Source: Actinomycetota bacterium (GTDB taxonomy: Bacteria > Actinomycetota > Nitriliruptoria > Nitriliruptorales > Nitriliruptoraceae). Taken from it: DNA of 64,000 bases. The notes below the pieces were generated by a model. The model did not search any database. It was given only the letters and a program-made list of their open reading frames with translations, and was not told the DNA's origin. The DNA is taken from contig JAHWKY010000025.1 of assembly GCA_019347575.1 (NCBI GenBank), positions 1 through 64,000 on the forward strand, read 5' to 3'. Of this stretch, positions 1-8,919 are shown in pieces (positions within the stretch are counted from its first letter, which is position 1; each line of letters opens with the position of its first letter). A program made the translations under genes and the position numbers.

Positions 1-1
1 G

Positions 2-298
2 GACCCGAACGACCCGCGGAGTCAGCGGCCGGAGTACCGGGAGGACGGCATCCATCCCAACGACGCGGGCCACGCGGCCATGGCCGCCGCGATAGATCTC
101 GGGACGCTGACCGCAGCGACGTGCAGCGCAACCGCGCCGCCCTCATTACCGGGCGCAGGAACTTCGGACCCGACGAAGACCCCGTCAGCCCCGAGCTGCA
201 TCATCATCGCCGCGTCCGCCGGGGTGGCGATGCCCCCGGCGGTGAACAGCACGACCGGGAGGCGGCCCGCTTCGGCGACCTCGCGCACGAGTTCGTAG
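2..298 (+). pseudogene. C-terminal fragment of an SGNH/GDSL hydrolase, cut by the left edge and fused to foreign sequence
   Basis: The frame open from base 2 reads [33 protein letters not shown]. The D-G-I-H-P stretch is the block V Asp-x-x-His motif of SGNH hydrolases, and NDAGHAAMA is the usual last helix. Such proteins normally end soon after this helix. Here the frame stays open to 298, but from about base 165 it is only the antisense of pdxS. The native end therefore seems lost at a junction near 165. The N-terminus and catalytic serine lie outside the window. The substrate cannot be told. Confidence 0.6.
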
Positions 299-882
299 GG
301 CGCCTGGAGTTCCTTCGCGGCGGTGAAGAGCTCGCCCTCGTCGAGCGAGGACAGCCGACGGATCTCGCCCGTGATCGCGCGCATGTGACGTGTGGCCTCG
401 ATGACGTTGCCTGTCCCTGCCTCACCCTTCGAGCGGATCATCGCGGCGCCCTCGGTCAGGCGGCGCAGGGCCTCGCCGAGGTTGGTTGCCCCGCAGACGA
501 ACGGCACGTCGAAGCGCCACTTGTCGATGTGGTTCGCCTCGTCGGCCGGCGTGAGGACCTCGGACTCGTCGACGTAGTCGACCCCGAGAGCCTGCAGGAC
601 CTGTGCTTCGACGAAGTGGCCGATCCGCGCCTTGGCCATCACGGGGATCGAGACCGCCTCGATGATCCCGTCGATCATCTCCGGGTCCGACATCCGCGCC
701 ACGCCCCCATCACGCCGGATGTCCGCGGGCACGCGCTCGAGCGCCATGACGGCGACCGCGCCGGCTTCCTCGGCGATGCGCGCTTCCTGGGGGGTGACGA
801 CGTCCATGATGACGCCGCCCTTGAGCATGTCGGCGAGGCCGCGCTTGACGCGGAACGTGCCGGTCGTCGGCTGGTCGGTCAC
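22..882 (-). CDS. pdxS: Pyridoxal 5'-phosphate synthase lyase subunit PdxS, C-terminus replaced
   Basis: PdxS builds PLP from ribose 5-phosphate, glyceraldehyde 3-phosphate and ammonia delivered by the glutaminase PdxT. The first ~239 residues match the family throughout: VIMDV at 25-29, [10 protein letters not shown] with lysine 84, and [11 protein letters not shown] with lysine 152, the two Schiff-base lysines. The GTG start at 882 has a GGAG box 8 bases upstream. After GADGVFVGS the sequence should continue GIFKS and run ~60 more residues, including the oligomer-contacting tail. Instead 47 unrelated residues follow, which are antisense to the hydrolase fragment. PdxT, usually next, is absent. 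The gene is either truncated by a rearrangement or sits at an assembly chimera, and is unlikely to work as drawn. Confidence 0.85.
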   Translation of the reverse strand: MTDQPTTGTFRVKRGLADMLKGGVIMDVVTPQEARIAEEAGAVAVMALERVPADIRRDGGVARMSDPEMIDGIIEAVSIPVMAKARIGHFVEAQVLQALGVDYVDESEVLTPADEANHIDKWRFDVPFVCGATNLGEALRRLTEGAAMIRSKGEAGTGNVIEATRHMRAITGEIRRLSSLDEGELFTAAKELQAPYELVREVAEAGRLPVVLFTAGGIATPADAAMMMQLGADGVFVGSEVPAPGNEGGAVALHVAAVSVPRSIAAAMAAWPASLGWMPSSRYSGR

Positions 883-989
883 CGTGGGTCTCCGGTCGAC
901 GTGTCACGCCTCCACGGGGCGTGTCGGCAGATACTCGAGGTTACTACTCCAGGCGACGGCGCATCCGCGCCATCGAGGTCACCACGAGG

Positions 990-2111
990 TCACGGGGTGG
1001 TCGCCGGCGCTTCCGGGAGGGCCTCGGCGGGCGCGAGGTGCAGCCACGTCCTGCCCGGGGTCAGGGGGAAGTCCCGCCCCGATCGGTCCAGCAAGCGGAA
1101 GTGGCTCAGCGCGTCGGCCTTCTCCCACCTGATGGCGTACCAGTGCCCGTCCCGCAGGACGACGCCCCGCCCCTTGCCCAACACCTGCGTGTCGGTGAGC
1201 GGGTTCCCGGCGGGGTCGGCACCACCTCCCGGACCGACCCGCATCCCCAGGACCACGACGTTGTCGGCCGCGATCAGATCGCCACCGGCGTCCTCGAACG
1301 GCTCGCCGTTCTGCGACCGGATGTAGGTCCGGGTCCGCTCGTCGAACTCCCAGCCGGTCACGCTCGCCCCGGACATGCGGATCGTGATCGCATCACCCGC
1401 ACCCGGACACGAGGGCGACTCTGCTGGCGCGGGCGCCGGCGACCGTGGGGCGGACGTGGGACCACGCCGGGGGCTCGGTAAGGCGGGACAGCCCTCGGCC
1501 CCCTCGGGCAGGTCGGTGTCGTAGGCGAACGCGGGACTGGCGGGCGGCACCTCGTCCGCCGCTGCATCGATCAGATCCGCGGGATCGGCGAAGAGGTTGT
1601 GCGGGGCACGTCGCCCCGACTCGCGGTAGAACGGGTCGCCGTCACCGTCGTCGTAGACGGTCGTGATGCCGGCGCGCTCGATCGCCTCGACGACGACCGG
1701 CGCGGCGCCTGACAGACCCAGGATCGCCTGGAAGGGAGGGAGCACCTCAGCGTCGACGAAGCGGCCGGAGCGGATGGGACCAACCGCGTCCGGCAGGGTC
1801 GAGTTGTACAGCGCCATGAACCGGGTGATGCCGCCCTCGACGAGTTCCTCGAAGACGATGTCCGCCTCGGCCAGGCCAGCCTGGGGACGCGCGGCGGGGC
1901 TGTTCTCGACCTTCACCGCGAGGGCGGGGCGCTCGAGCACCTCCTCGTCGGTCGTCGGCTCGCCCGTCAGGGCCGCCGTCGTGGTCTGGGTCGGGCTCGG
2001 GGACGGCGAGGGCGAGGGGGCCGGCGCGGGCTCCTCGTCGCCGCCGCACGCCGCCAGGACGAGCGACGCCGCAACGAGCACGGCTGCGGCACGGAAGCGG
2101 GAAGGGCTCAA
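990..2111 (-). CDS. DUF3048 lipoprotein (YerB-like)
   Basis: A 373-residue exported lipoprotein. I chose the TTG start at 2111 because a GGAG box lies 8 bases upstream and it gives a classic signal: SRFRAAAVLVAASLVLAACGG, with the lipobox LAAC. The frame stays open 35 codons further upstream. A Pro/Ser/Thr-rich linker follows, then the two-part DUF3048 domain (PALAVKVENSPAARPQAGL, DIVFEELVEGGITRF, GPIRSGR; C-terminal WYAIRWEKADALSHFRLLD). YerB-like proteins are widespread in Gram-positives and their biochemical role is not established. A GSP/APAPAE-rich insertion splits the domain. Transcribed in the same direction as pdxS and htpX. Confidence 0.85.
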   Translation of the reverse strand: MSPSRFRAAAVLVAASLVLAACGGDEEPAPAPSPSPSPSPTQTTTAALTGEPTTDEEVLERPALAVKVENSPAARPQAGLAEADIVFEELVEGGITRFMALYNSTLPDAVGPIRSGRFVDAEVLPPFQAILGLSGAAPVVVEAIERAGITTVYDDGDGDPFYRESGRRAPHNLFADPADLIDAAADEVPPASPAFAYDTDLPEGAEGCPALPSPRRGPTSAPRSPAPAPAESPSCPGAGDAITIRMSGASVTGWEFDERTRTYIRSQNGEPFEDAGGDLIAADNVVVLGMRVGPGGGADPAGNPLTDTQVLGKGRGVVLRDGHWYAIRWEKADALSHFRLLDRSGRDFPLTPGRTWLHLAPAEALPEAPATTP

Positions 2112-2233
2112 CGGTGCACTCCGAGGGGCGGGTCGTGAGCGGCGGAGGGTAACGAGGCCGGGCCGAGGTTCCCGCACGGCGTCCGCCCTCCGAACGCTAG
2201 GAGGGCTGTGCGCCACAGTTGCGCACAGGCCTC

Positions 2234-3157
2234 CTACGCCCCGAGGAGCTCCAGGCGGTGGATGCGCTCCTCGATGGGAGGGTGGGTGAGGAACATCCGG
2301 TCGTACCAGGACAGGCCCTCGGTGCCGCGACCGCGTCTGGGGCGCAGCGGGGCGTCGATCCAGAGGTGGGCGGTCGCGTGCGTCGCGTTGCGCACCCGAC
2401 CGCGGCTATCGGAGATCTTGCGCAGCGCGTCGGCGAGCGCGCGTGGGTTGTGCGTGAGATGGGCGCCGCTGACGTCAGCGAGGTACTCGCGCTGGCGACT
2501 CACCGCGGACGTGATGATGCGCGCACCGAGCGGGGCGAGGATCACCATCAGGATGCCGAAGATCACCAGCAGCGGAACGACCCCGTCCGCCTTCCTGCGG
2601 CTGCCGCTGAGGCCACCCCAGCGCACCGCACGGAAGCTCCAGTCGGCCAGCAGCACGATCGCCCCGGCTATGACCGCGACGACCGTCATGAGGCGGATGT
2701 CGTAGTTGCGCACGTGACTGACCTCGTGCGCCACGACGGCTTCGAGTTCCTGCCGGTCGAGGTTCTCGAGGAGGCCAGTCGTGACCGCGACCGCTGCGTG
2801 CTCGGGATCACGCCCCGTCGCGAAGGCGTTGAGTGCGTCCGATCGGACGACGTAGACCCGTGGCTTGGGGATGCCGGCGGCGATGCTCACGCTCTCGACG
2901 AGGTTGTGCAGCCGGCGATGGTCATCCGGATCCGCGGGCACCGCCCCGGTCGACGCCACCACGATGCGGTCGCTCTCCCAGTACGACGTCCACGTGAGCG
3001 CGGCAGCGATCAGAGCGGCGAGCACGCCGGGCAGCGGTCCGGCGCCGAACCACAGCGTGCCGAGCACGTACGCCATGGCGGAGAAGACGAGTCCGCCACC
3101 GAGCAGGTACCAGCGGCTCCGACGGATGTTGCGCTCCGCCAGCTCCTCAGGATGCAT
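2234..3157 (-). CDS. htpX: M48 family membrane zinc metalloprotease, HtpX-like
   Basis: A 307-residue integral-membrane protease. Two N-terminal membrane segments (about residues 17-35 and 40-57) precede the M48 catalytic domain. The zinc motif HEVSH is at 144-148, with the downstream glutamate in SRQREYLADVSGA, and two more hydrophobic segments (about 155-172 and 195-215) lie between them. The HtpX family degrades damaged membrane proteins. It follows lemA on the same strand, an association often seen for LemA and M48 proteases. A strong hairpin lies between the two genes, so expression may be attenuated. The ATG at 3157 has no strong Shine-Dalgarno box. Confidence 0.85.
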   Translation of the reverse strand: MHPEELAERNIRRSRWYLLGGGLVFSAMAYVLGTLWFGAGPLPGVLAALIAAALTWTSYWESDRIVVASTGAVPADPDDHRRLHNLVESVSIAAGIPKPRVYVVRSDALNAFATGRDPEHAAVAVTTGLLENLDRQELEAVVAHEVSHVRNYDIRLMTVVAVIAGAIVLLADWSFRAVRWGGLSGSRRKADGVVPLLVIFGILMVILAPLGARIITSAVSRQREYLADVSGAHLTHNPRALADALRKISDSRGRVRNATHATAHLWIDAPLRPRRGRGTEGLSWYDRMFLTHPPIEERIHRLELLGA

Positions 3158-3249
3158 GCAAGCTCAGCCGCAAGGGCCGCCCGATCCATGGCGCGGATGC
3201 GCCGTCGCCCCAGGGCGCCAACGAACGGCCGGGTCCCCATGAGACGCGA

Positions 3250-3275
3250 GCCGCCGAGACCGCGCTCTCGGCGGC
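3250..3275 (-). terminator. Hairpin between lemA and htpX
   Basis: Perfect 10-base arms (GCCGCCGAGA and its complement) with a 6-base loop, in the 168-base gap between the two minus-strand genes. There is no T-run, so it could be an attenuator, an mRNA-processing structure or a weak terminator. A short direct repeat, GCGGATGCG-S-CGTCGCC, flanks it. Confidence 0.4.
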
Positions 3276-3325
3276 GGATACGAAGCACGCCCCCATCGAC
3301 GACGCGGATGCGGCGTCGCCAAAGA

Positions 3326-3880
3326 TCAGAACTCGACCTTGACGGGGTCGCGGATCTCGGGATCGTCCACCTCGAAGTACTCGCGCTCCTCGAAGTTGAA
3401 CATCCCGGCGACGATGTTCGAGGGGAACGTCTCGCGCGCGTCGTCGTAGCTGCGCACCGCGCCGTTGTAGAACTGGCGCGCCGAGCTGATGCGGTCCTCG
3501 GTCGCGGTCAGCTCCTCCTGCAGCTCGAGGAAGTTCGGCGATGCCTGCAGGTCGGGGTAGGCCTCGGCGACGGCGAACAGGCTCCGCAGCGCCCGGGTCA
3601 GTCCGAGCTCGGCCTGCGCCTGCTCCTGGACCCCGCCGGCAGCGACGGCAGCCGCGCGGGCCCGGGTCACCTCCTCGAACACGCCCTTCTCGTGAGCCGC
3701 GTAGCCCTTCACGGTCTCCACGAGGTTGGGGATCAGGTCGTGGCGGCGGCGGAGCTGCACGTCGATCTGGGCCCACGACTCCTCGACCCGGTTGCGCAAC
3801 CGGACGAGGCGGTTGTAGATCGCGACGATCGCGAGGATCAGCACGACCAGCACACCGAGCGCGATGAGACCCGGGATCAT
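3326..3880 (-). CDS. lemA: LemA family protein
   Basis: A 184-residue protein with one N-terminal membrane helix (about residues 5-22, [20 protein letters not shown]) and the helical LemA domain: [55 protein letters not shown] and [20 protein letters not shown] are all characteristic. The AGGAG box sits 7 bases before the ATG at 3880. LemA proteins are membrane-anchored with an outward helical bundle. The biochemical function is unsettled; they are often encoded beside HtpX-like proteases, as here. Confidence 0.9.
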   Translation of the reverse strand: MIPGLIALGVLVVLILAIVAIYNRLVRLRNRVEESWAQIDVQLRRRHDLIPNLVETVKGYAAHEKGVFEEVTRARAAAVAAGGVQEQAQAELGLTRALRSLFAVAEAYPDLQASPNFLELQEELTATEDRISSARQFYNGAVRSYDDARETFPSNIVAGMFNFEEREYFEVDDPEIRDPVKVEF

Positions 3881-3927
3881 GGGACGTCTCCTGTAGGCAA
3901 CCGCTGGAGCCTAGACCCGACTCGATC

Positions 3928-3969
3928 GTGATGGCACTTCGTCCGCTCGAGCCGACGAAGTGACATCAC
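3928..3969 (-). terminator. Long hairpin after the PIM operon
   Basis: Two 16-base arms starting GTGATG and matching at 15 of 16 positions, with a 10-base loop containing CGCTCGAGCC. It lies about 55 bases downstream of the pimA stop and before lemA, where a terminator of the pgsA-patA-pimA operon is expected. No T-run follows. Confidence 0.5.
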
Positions 3970-4022
3970 CAAGCCCTGTTCGTCGCCGTGCGGCGCGCGA
4001 CCGCGGGCGGCACGGGACCCAC

Positions 4023-5135
4023 TCAGAGCGTCCCGCTGACCTGGGTGTAGATGACGCGGAGCTGGTCGACGACGCAGCTCCAGTCGTAGCGCTGGACGGT
4101 CTGGCGGCCCTGTTCAGCCATGGCCGCGCGGAGCGCCGCGTTCGACAGGAGGGCGTCGAGGGTGTCGGTGAGCGTGCCGGAGTCGCCGGGTGGCACGAAC
4201 CGGCCTTCGACGCCGTCACGCAGGACCGTGCGGTAGCCGGGGATGTCGGACGCCACGACCGCGACGCCAGCTGCCATCGCTTCGAGCAGCACGATCCCGA
4301 ACGACTCGCCGCCGAGAGCCGGAGAGACGAACAGGTCCGCGGACCGGTAGAAGCGCGGGAGGTCCTCCTGATCGACACGCCCGACGAAGAGGACGTCGGC
4401 GCGCAGTCGCGCCGGTAGCAGCGACTGCGCGTAGTCGCGTTCCGGCCCCTCTCCCACCACGACGAGGCGCACGGATGGTCGACGGGTCTTGAGTTCGACG
4501 AAGGCACGCAACAATGGCGCGAGACCCTTGCGCGGCTCCAGCCGCCCCACGAAGAGGAGCACCGGCGGGCCGCCGGCGAGTTCGGGTATCGGCCGGGCAT
4601 CACGGAAGCGGGCGACCTCCACCCCGTTGGGAACGTGTCGGAACGAGCCCTCGCTGATGCCCAGCGCGGCAGCGTGGTACGCACTCGCTGCGGGGCTGAC
4701 CGCGATGCGCACGGCGAGGCGTCGGGCGGCTCGAGCGACGAGGGGGCGGGCGAGCCGGTACGACGTGTCGGAATCGGACCAGGCGTGGAAGGTCCCCACG
4801 ACCGGTGTCGGGCCACGCAGGGCGGCAGCGAGTCCGACCATCGGGACGGCTGGTTCGTGCACGTGCACCACGTCGGGCCGGAAGTGCTCGAGCGCCTGCA
4901 CCGTCCGCCTCCCGGCTGCGGGGCTCGGTGCGATCGGGGCGACCGAGTCGTTGAACGGGACCGATAGAGAACCTCCCACCGCCAGCACGCCCGGGGGCGG
5001 GGCGCTGCGGTCGCCGGGCGCGACCACGAGCACCCGGTCGCCGAGTTCCCGGAGCCGCGCCGCGACGTGCTGCACGTGGGACTGGACTCCGCCCGGGACC
5101 GTCAGGTCGTAGGGACTGACCAGCGCCACCCGCAC
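4023..5135 (-). CDS. pimA: Phosphatidylinositol alpha-mannosyltransferase, PimA-like GT4
   Basis: A 370-residue GT-B glycosyltransferase expected to transfer mannose from GDP-mannose to phosphatidylinositol, the first PIM step, at the inner membrane face. Visible features: N-terminal VRVALVSPYDLTVPGGVQSHV, the acceptor-side HVHEP, and the GT4 EX7E motif in GESFGIVLLEAMAAG. I chose the GTG at 5135, one base after the upstream stop, because the family begins just before the first beta strand. The frame stays open 29 codons upstream. It is the last gene of the operon pgsA-patA-pimA, the same order as Rv2612c-Rv2611c-Rv2610c in M. tuberculosis. Confidence 0.88.
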   Translation of the reverse strand: MRVALVSPYDLTVPGGVQSHVQHVAARLRELGDRVLVVAPGDRSAPPPGVLAVGGSLSVPFNDSVAPIAPSPAAGRRTVQALEHFRPDVVHVHEPAVPMVGLAAALRGPTPVVGTFHAWSDSDTSYRLARPLVARAARRLAVRIAVSPAASAYHAAALGISEGSFRHVPNGVEVARFRDARPIPELAGGPPVLLFVGRLEPRKGLAPLLRAFVELKTRRPSVRLVVVGEGPERDYAQSLLPARLRADVLFVGRVDQEDLPRFYRSADLFVSPALGGESFGIVLLEAMAAGVAVVASDIPGYRTVLRDGVEGRFVPPGDSGTLTDTLDALLSNAALRAAMAEQGRQTVQRYDWSCVVDQLRVIYTQVSGTL

Positions 5136-5136
5136 G

Positions 5137-6087
5137 TCACGATCCCGCGACGGCGGGGTGGTCGGGTTCACGGTCGGCCAGCCAGTTGCGCACGAACACG
5201 TGCCATTGCGCCGGGTACGCACCGATCAGCTTCTCGAGTTCGTGCGCGACGACCTGCGTGCCCTCGTCGACGGACAGGTGGCTGATGTCCACCGGAGCAC
5301 GCACGTCGGCATGCCAGCCATCCGGCGTCGCGAGGAAGGCGCCGGCCGAGACCGGCTTGCCGGTCCGGCGTGCCAGGGCGGCAGGTCCTGGGGGGAGACG
5401 ACACGGCTCACCGAAGAACTCGACCACGGGGCCCTTCTTGGTGAGGTCCCGGTCGGCGAGCAGGGTGGCGATACGCCCCGCCCGCACGTGCTCCTCGAGT
5501 CGCGTCACCATGTCGCCACCCGGGACGAGCGGAACGACCTCGAGCCCGATGTCTCGGCGCAACGCCAAGAAGCGATCGAAGAGGCGGCGCGGCTCGAGGA
5601 CCTCGGCGACGACGGTCAGGGGCCAGTTGTTGAGGTGACAGAAGTACGCCCCGACGTCCCAGGACCCGAGGTGGCAGGTGGCCACGATCCCGCCGCCGAT
5701 GTCGGTCAGGTACTGGAGGTTCTCGAGCCCGTCACCGGTCGTCCGCGACAGGACCTCTTCGGGGTCCATCCGGTGGAGTCGGAACGAGTCGAGCCAGTAG
5801 CGGCCGTACTCGGCGTACGCCTCACGCACGAGGGCGTCGAGTTCCGGGGCAGGCGGGTGGCCCGCCACGCGGGCGAGGTTGCGACGCACCTGCTGCTCCT
5901 GGCGCCCCGACGCCATGCTGTGGAACAACCGCCCCAGCCAACGCGGCAGCTTCCACGCCAGGCGCTGCGGCATGCGCGCCGCGATACCCCAGACCAGCCG
6001 GTACTGCCAGTACGTGAGACGTTTACGGAAGGTCTCCGGTGGCGGGGGCGGGAGCGCGTCGACGTCCGCTGAAGGGGAGCGCGTCAC
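5137..6087 (-). CDS. patA: PIM acyltransferase, LpxL/HtrB-like (PatA)
   Basis: A 316-residue membrane-associated acyltransferase of the lysophospholipid/lipid A acyltransferase family. The catalytic HX4D motif is seen as CHLGSWDVG (His-Leu-Gly-Ser-Trp-Asp). GRIATLLADRDL and VEFFGEPCRLPPGPAALA are the later family blocks. The GTG start at 6087 has a GGAGG box and shares GTGA with the pgsA stop, implying translational coupling. By position it should acylate mannosylated phosphatidylinositol. The frame is open 141 codons further upstream, but that part is antisense-like and overlaps pgsA. Confidence 0.85.
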   Translation of the reverse strand: MTRSPSADVDALPPPPPETFRKRLTYWQYRLVWGIAARMPQRLAWKLPRWLGRLFHSMASGRQEQQVRRNLARVAGHPPAPELDALVREAYAEYGRYWLDSFRLHRMDPEEVLSRTTGDGLENLQYLTDIGGGIVATCHLGSWDVGAYFCHLNNWPLTVVAEVLEPRRLFDRFLALRRDIGLEVVPLVPGGDMVTRLEEHVRAGRIATLLADRDLTKKGPVVEFFGEPCRLPPGPAALARRTGKPVSAGAFLATPDGWHADVRAPVDISHLSVDEGTQVVAHELEKLIGAYPAQWHVFVRNWLADREPDHPAVAGS

Positions 6088-6677
6088 GTCCCGACCTCCG
6101 ACGGGGCGAGCTGACGGTGGACGTGCACCAGCCGCTGGATGACCGTGACGAGCCCGCCGGCGGCGAGGACCCACAGCACCACCTCGAAGGTGGGGGTGAT
6201 GACGAGCGCGGCCATGGTCAGGATCGAGCGCTCGCCGCGCTCGAGCAAGCCGACGCTGCAGTCGGTATCCATCGACTCCGCCTTCGCTCGGACGTAGCTG
6301 GTCAGCAGCGCGGTCGCGAGCGCGACGCTCACCACGCCGAAGAGCAGTGGGTCCCCGCGGACCGCCCACGCGATCGCGAGCAGGATCACGGCGTCGGAGA
6401 TGCGGTCGGCCACCGAGTCGTAGAACGCCCCGAACCGCGACACCATCCCGCGCGCCCGAGCAACCGGACCGTCGAACAGGTCGGCTAGGCCCCCCGCGAC
6501 GAGGACCCACCCGCCAACGGCCAGGTGCCCGGTCGCGACCAGTCCGGCGGCGACACCGGTGAGGACGATGCCGAACGTCGTCATCCAGTTGGGGGTCAAC
6601 CCGAGCCGAGCGAGGCCGCGGCCGATGGGCACGACGATGACGTCGATCTGGCGCGAGAAGGTGGACTTGAGGGTCAT
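6084..6677 (-). CDS. pgsA: CDP-alcohol phosphatidyltransferase, probable phosphatidylinositol phosphate synthase
   Basis: A 197-residue polytopic membrane enzyme. The family signature D-x2-D-G-x2-A-R-x8-G-x3-D-x3-D is complete in GGLADLFDGPVARARG...FGAFYDSVADRISD. By its place in the operon before the acyltransferase and PimA it should make phosphatidylinositol (phosphate) from CDP-diacylglycerol for PIM synthesis. First gene of the three-gene operon. The ATG at 6677 has only a weak ribosome site. Confidence 0.88.
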   Translation of the reverse strand: MTLKSTFSRQIDVIVVPIGRGLARLGLTPNWMTTFGIVLTGVAAGLVATGHLAVGGWVLVAGGLADLFDGPVARARGMVSRFGAFYDSVADRISDAVILLAIAWAVRGDPLLFGVVSVALATALLTSYVRAKAESMDTDCSVGLLERGERSILTMAALVITPTFEVVLWVLAAGGLVTVIQRLVHVHRQLAPSEVGT

Positions 6678-6768
6678 CGGGACCGGAGCCTACCGGTGCC
6701 CTCGACCAGCCAGCTTCGAGCCGCGCGCGCTGCCTCGGCGACCTACGATGCGTGGCCCGGCCGGTTCC

Positions 6769-6834
6769 AGAGCAGTGCTCAAGCAGCGAAGCGGTAGCAC
6801 GAGAGCAGTGCTCAAGCAGCGAAGCGGTAGCACG
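6769..6834 (+). repeat. Perfect tandem 33-base duplication upstream of the EF-G-like gene
   Basis: Two identical 33-base units (6769-6801 and 6802-6834) stand directly before the ribosome site of the EF-G-like gene. Each unit contains GAGCAGTGCTC, an 11-base palindrome with one central base, so the gene carries two copies of a possible operator 33 bases apart. It lies in the divergent gap to pgsA. Confidence 0.8.
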
Positions 6835-6851
6835 AGAAGAGGAGTTCGCGC

Positions 6852-8912
6852 GTGTCGAAGGATCTGACCGTCCCCACCGAGCGCATCCGCAACGTCGTCC
6901 TCCTCGGGCACACCGGCGGTGGCAAGACGACGCTCGCCGAGGCCATGCTGCTCGCCGCAGGCGTCACGACGCGCTTGGGATCGACCGCCGACGGCACGAC
7001 GAAGCTCGACTTCGAGCCCGAGGAGCAGGACAAGCACCACTCCCTGAGCCTGGCCCTGGCCGCGGTCCCGTGGAGCGGACACAAGATCAACATCCTCGAC
7101 GCCCCCGGAGGTCCCGAGTCGTACGGCGACGCCTTCCCAGCGCTCGCCGCCGCCGACATCGCCATCTTCGTCGTCGACGCGACCGCCGGTGTCCAAGCGC
7201 AACACGACGAACTGTGGCAGGCGTGCGATCAGCTCGATCTGCCCCGCCTGGTATTTCTGAACAAGCTCGACAACGAGAACGCGCAGTTCCAGACCAACGT
7301 CGATGCTCTGAGCGAGCGCTACGGCAAGAAGTTCGCGCCGGTCATGATGCCGCTGGGGGTCGAGGCAGAGCTCACCGGCGTCATCGACCTGCTGCACGAC
7401 ATGGCGGTGCGCTTCGACGGCGATGTCCGGACCGAGACGGAGGTCCCCGACGAGCGCAAGGAGCAGGCGGCGCGGAACCGCGAACTGTTGGTCGAGGCCA
7501 TCGTCGAGACCGATGACGAGCTCCTGATGGAGTACCTCGAAGGTGAGATCCCCGAGACCAAGCGGCTCGCCGAGCAGTTCGCCCACGGCATCGCCGAGGC
7601 GGAGTTCTTCCCCATGCTGTGTGGATCGGCCGAGAAGGGCATCGGCATCCAGTTGCTGCTCGACTTCCTGATCGAGGAGTGCCCCTCCCCCACCGACCGC
7701 GGTCCCATCCAAGGGACGCAGGGGGAACTGCCGCTCGACGCGCCGACCACCGCGTACGTGGCGAAGACGCTCAGCGACCCGTTCGTCGGTCGCATCAACC
7801 TGCTGCGTGTCCTGGCGGGCGGTCTGGCCAACGACGACCACCTGCTCGATGCCCGCACCGGGAAGGACTCGCGCCTCCACGGCATCTTCACCCTGCAGGG
7901 CAAGGAGCAGATCGCGGTCGCATCCGCCTCGGCGGGCGATCTGGTCGCGATCGCCAAGCTCGACGACGTGAGCACGGGCGACGTGCTCACGGCGAAGGGG
8001 CACGAGTTCGCCTTCGACGCTCCCCGGCCGCCGGAGGGCTACTACCGCGTCGCCCTGTCCCCCGCTTCCGCCGGCGACGAGGACAAGCTCTCGACCGCGC
8101 TGCAACGCATCGCCGAGGAGGATCCCTCACTGCGGGTGGAGCGAGACGAGGACACCGGGGCGCTGGTCCTGCACTCGTACGGCCCGACCCACGTGGACGT
8201 CACGCTCAGGCGTATGCACCGCAAGTTCGGCGTCGACGTCAACCAGTCGCCACCTCCGGTCGCGTACCGCGAGACGCTCAAGGGCAGAGGTCAGGGGGTC
8301 GGCAAGCACGTCAAGCAGTCGGGCGGGCACGGCCAGTACGGCGTCGCGCACATCGAGGTGGAGCCGCTGCCGTCCGGCGGAGGCTTCGAGTTCGACGACG
8401 CGATCGTCGGCGGCGTCATCCCCAACCAGTTCATCCCGTCGGTCGAGAAGGGTGTCCTGCAGGCACTCGACAAGGGCCCTCTCGCGGGCTACCCCGTCGT
8501 CGACGTCAAGGTGAAGCTGTACGACGGCAAGCACCACTCGGTCGACAGCTCCGACGCGGCGTTCCAGATGGCCGGGATCCTCGCGTTCCGCGAGGCCGCC
8601 AACGCCGCCGGGGTGAAGCTGCTTGAGCCGATCATGGAGATCGACATCGTCGTGCCCGACGATCACACCGGGACCGTGATGGGTGACCTGTCCTCCCGAC
8701 GAGGTCGGATCCTGGGGACCGATGCCGCGGGTGCCGGCAAGCAGGTGGTGCACGCGCTCGTGCCGGAATCGGAGGTGCTCACGTACGCCGCCGAGCTACG
8801 CGCGCTCACCTCGGGGCAGGGCACGCTCGCGATGAGCTACCACCATCACGAGGACGTCCCCGACAACGTCGCACAGCGCATCATCGCCGCCCACCAGGAG
8901 TCGGACGGCTGA
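6852..8912 (+). CDS. EF-G-like translational GTPase (EF-G2 type)
   Basis: A 686-residue EF-G paralogue. The P-loop is GHTGGGKTT (residues 17-25). The G3 motif is DAPGG, where true EF-G has DTPG, and G4 is NKLD. Domains II-V follow, with KGRGQGVGKHVKQSGGHGQYGVAHIEVEPL and SSRRGRILG typical of the C-terminal half. The GTG start at 6852 has a GAGGAG box. EF-G2 proteins of actinobacteria do not replace EF-G and their role is unclear. The gene sits on the opposite strand inside an otherwise thrS-HIT-pgsA arrangement. It converges with the HIT gene, with 7 bases between the ends. Confidence 0.85.
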   Translation: MSKDLTVPTERIRNVVLLGHTGGGKTTLAEAMLLAAGVTTRLGSTADGTTKLDFEPEEQDKHHSLSLALAAVPWSGHKINILDAPGGPESYGDAFPALAAADIAIFVVDATAGVQAQHDELWQACDQLDLPRLVFLNKLDNENAQFQTNVDALSERYGKKFAPVMMPLGVEAELTGVIDLLHDMAVRFDGDVRTETEVPDERKEQAARNRELLVEAIVETDDELLMEYLEGEIPETKRLAEQFAHGIAEAEFFPMLCGSAEKGIGIQLLLDFLIEECPSPTDRGPIQGTQGELPLDAPTTAYVAKTLSDPFVGRINLLRVLAGGLANDDHLLDARTGKDSRLHGIFTLQGKEQIAVASASAGDLVAIAKLDDVSTGDVLTAKGHEFAFDAPRPPEGYYRVALSPASAGDEDKLSTALQRIAEEDPSLRVERDEDTGALVLHSYGPTHVDVTLRRMHRKFGVDVNQSPPPVAYRETLKGRGQGVGKHVKQSGGHGQYGVAHIEVEPLPSGGGFEFDDAIVGGVIPNQFIPSVEKGVLQALDKGPLAGYPVVDVKVKLYDGKHHSVDSSDAAFQMAGILAFREAANAAGVKLLEPIMEIDIVVPDDHTGTVMGDLSSRRGRILGTDAAGAGKQVVHALVPESEVLTYAAELRALTSGQGTLAMSYHHHEDVPDNVAQRIIAAHQESDG

Positions 8913-8919
8913 TGGGGCG

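Noticed and set aside
2219-3931. Long plus-strand open frame of 570 codons
   Set aside because: It is antisense to htpX and lemA, both with clear motifs, and shows no domain of its own; long shadow frames are expected in such GC-rich DNA.
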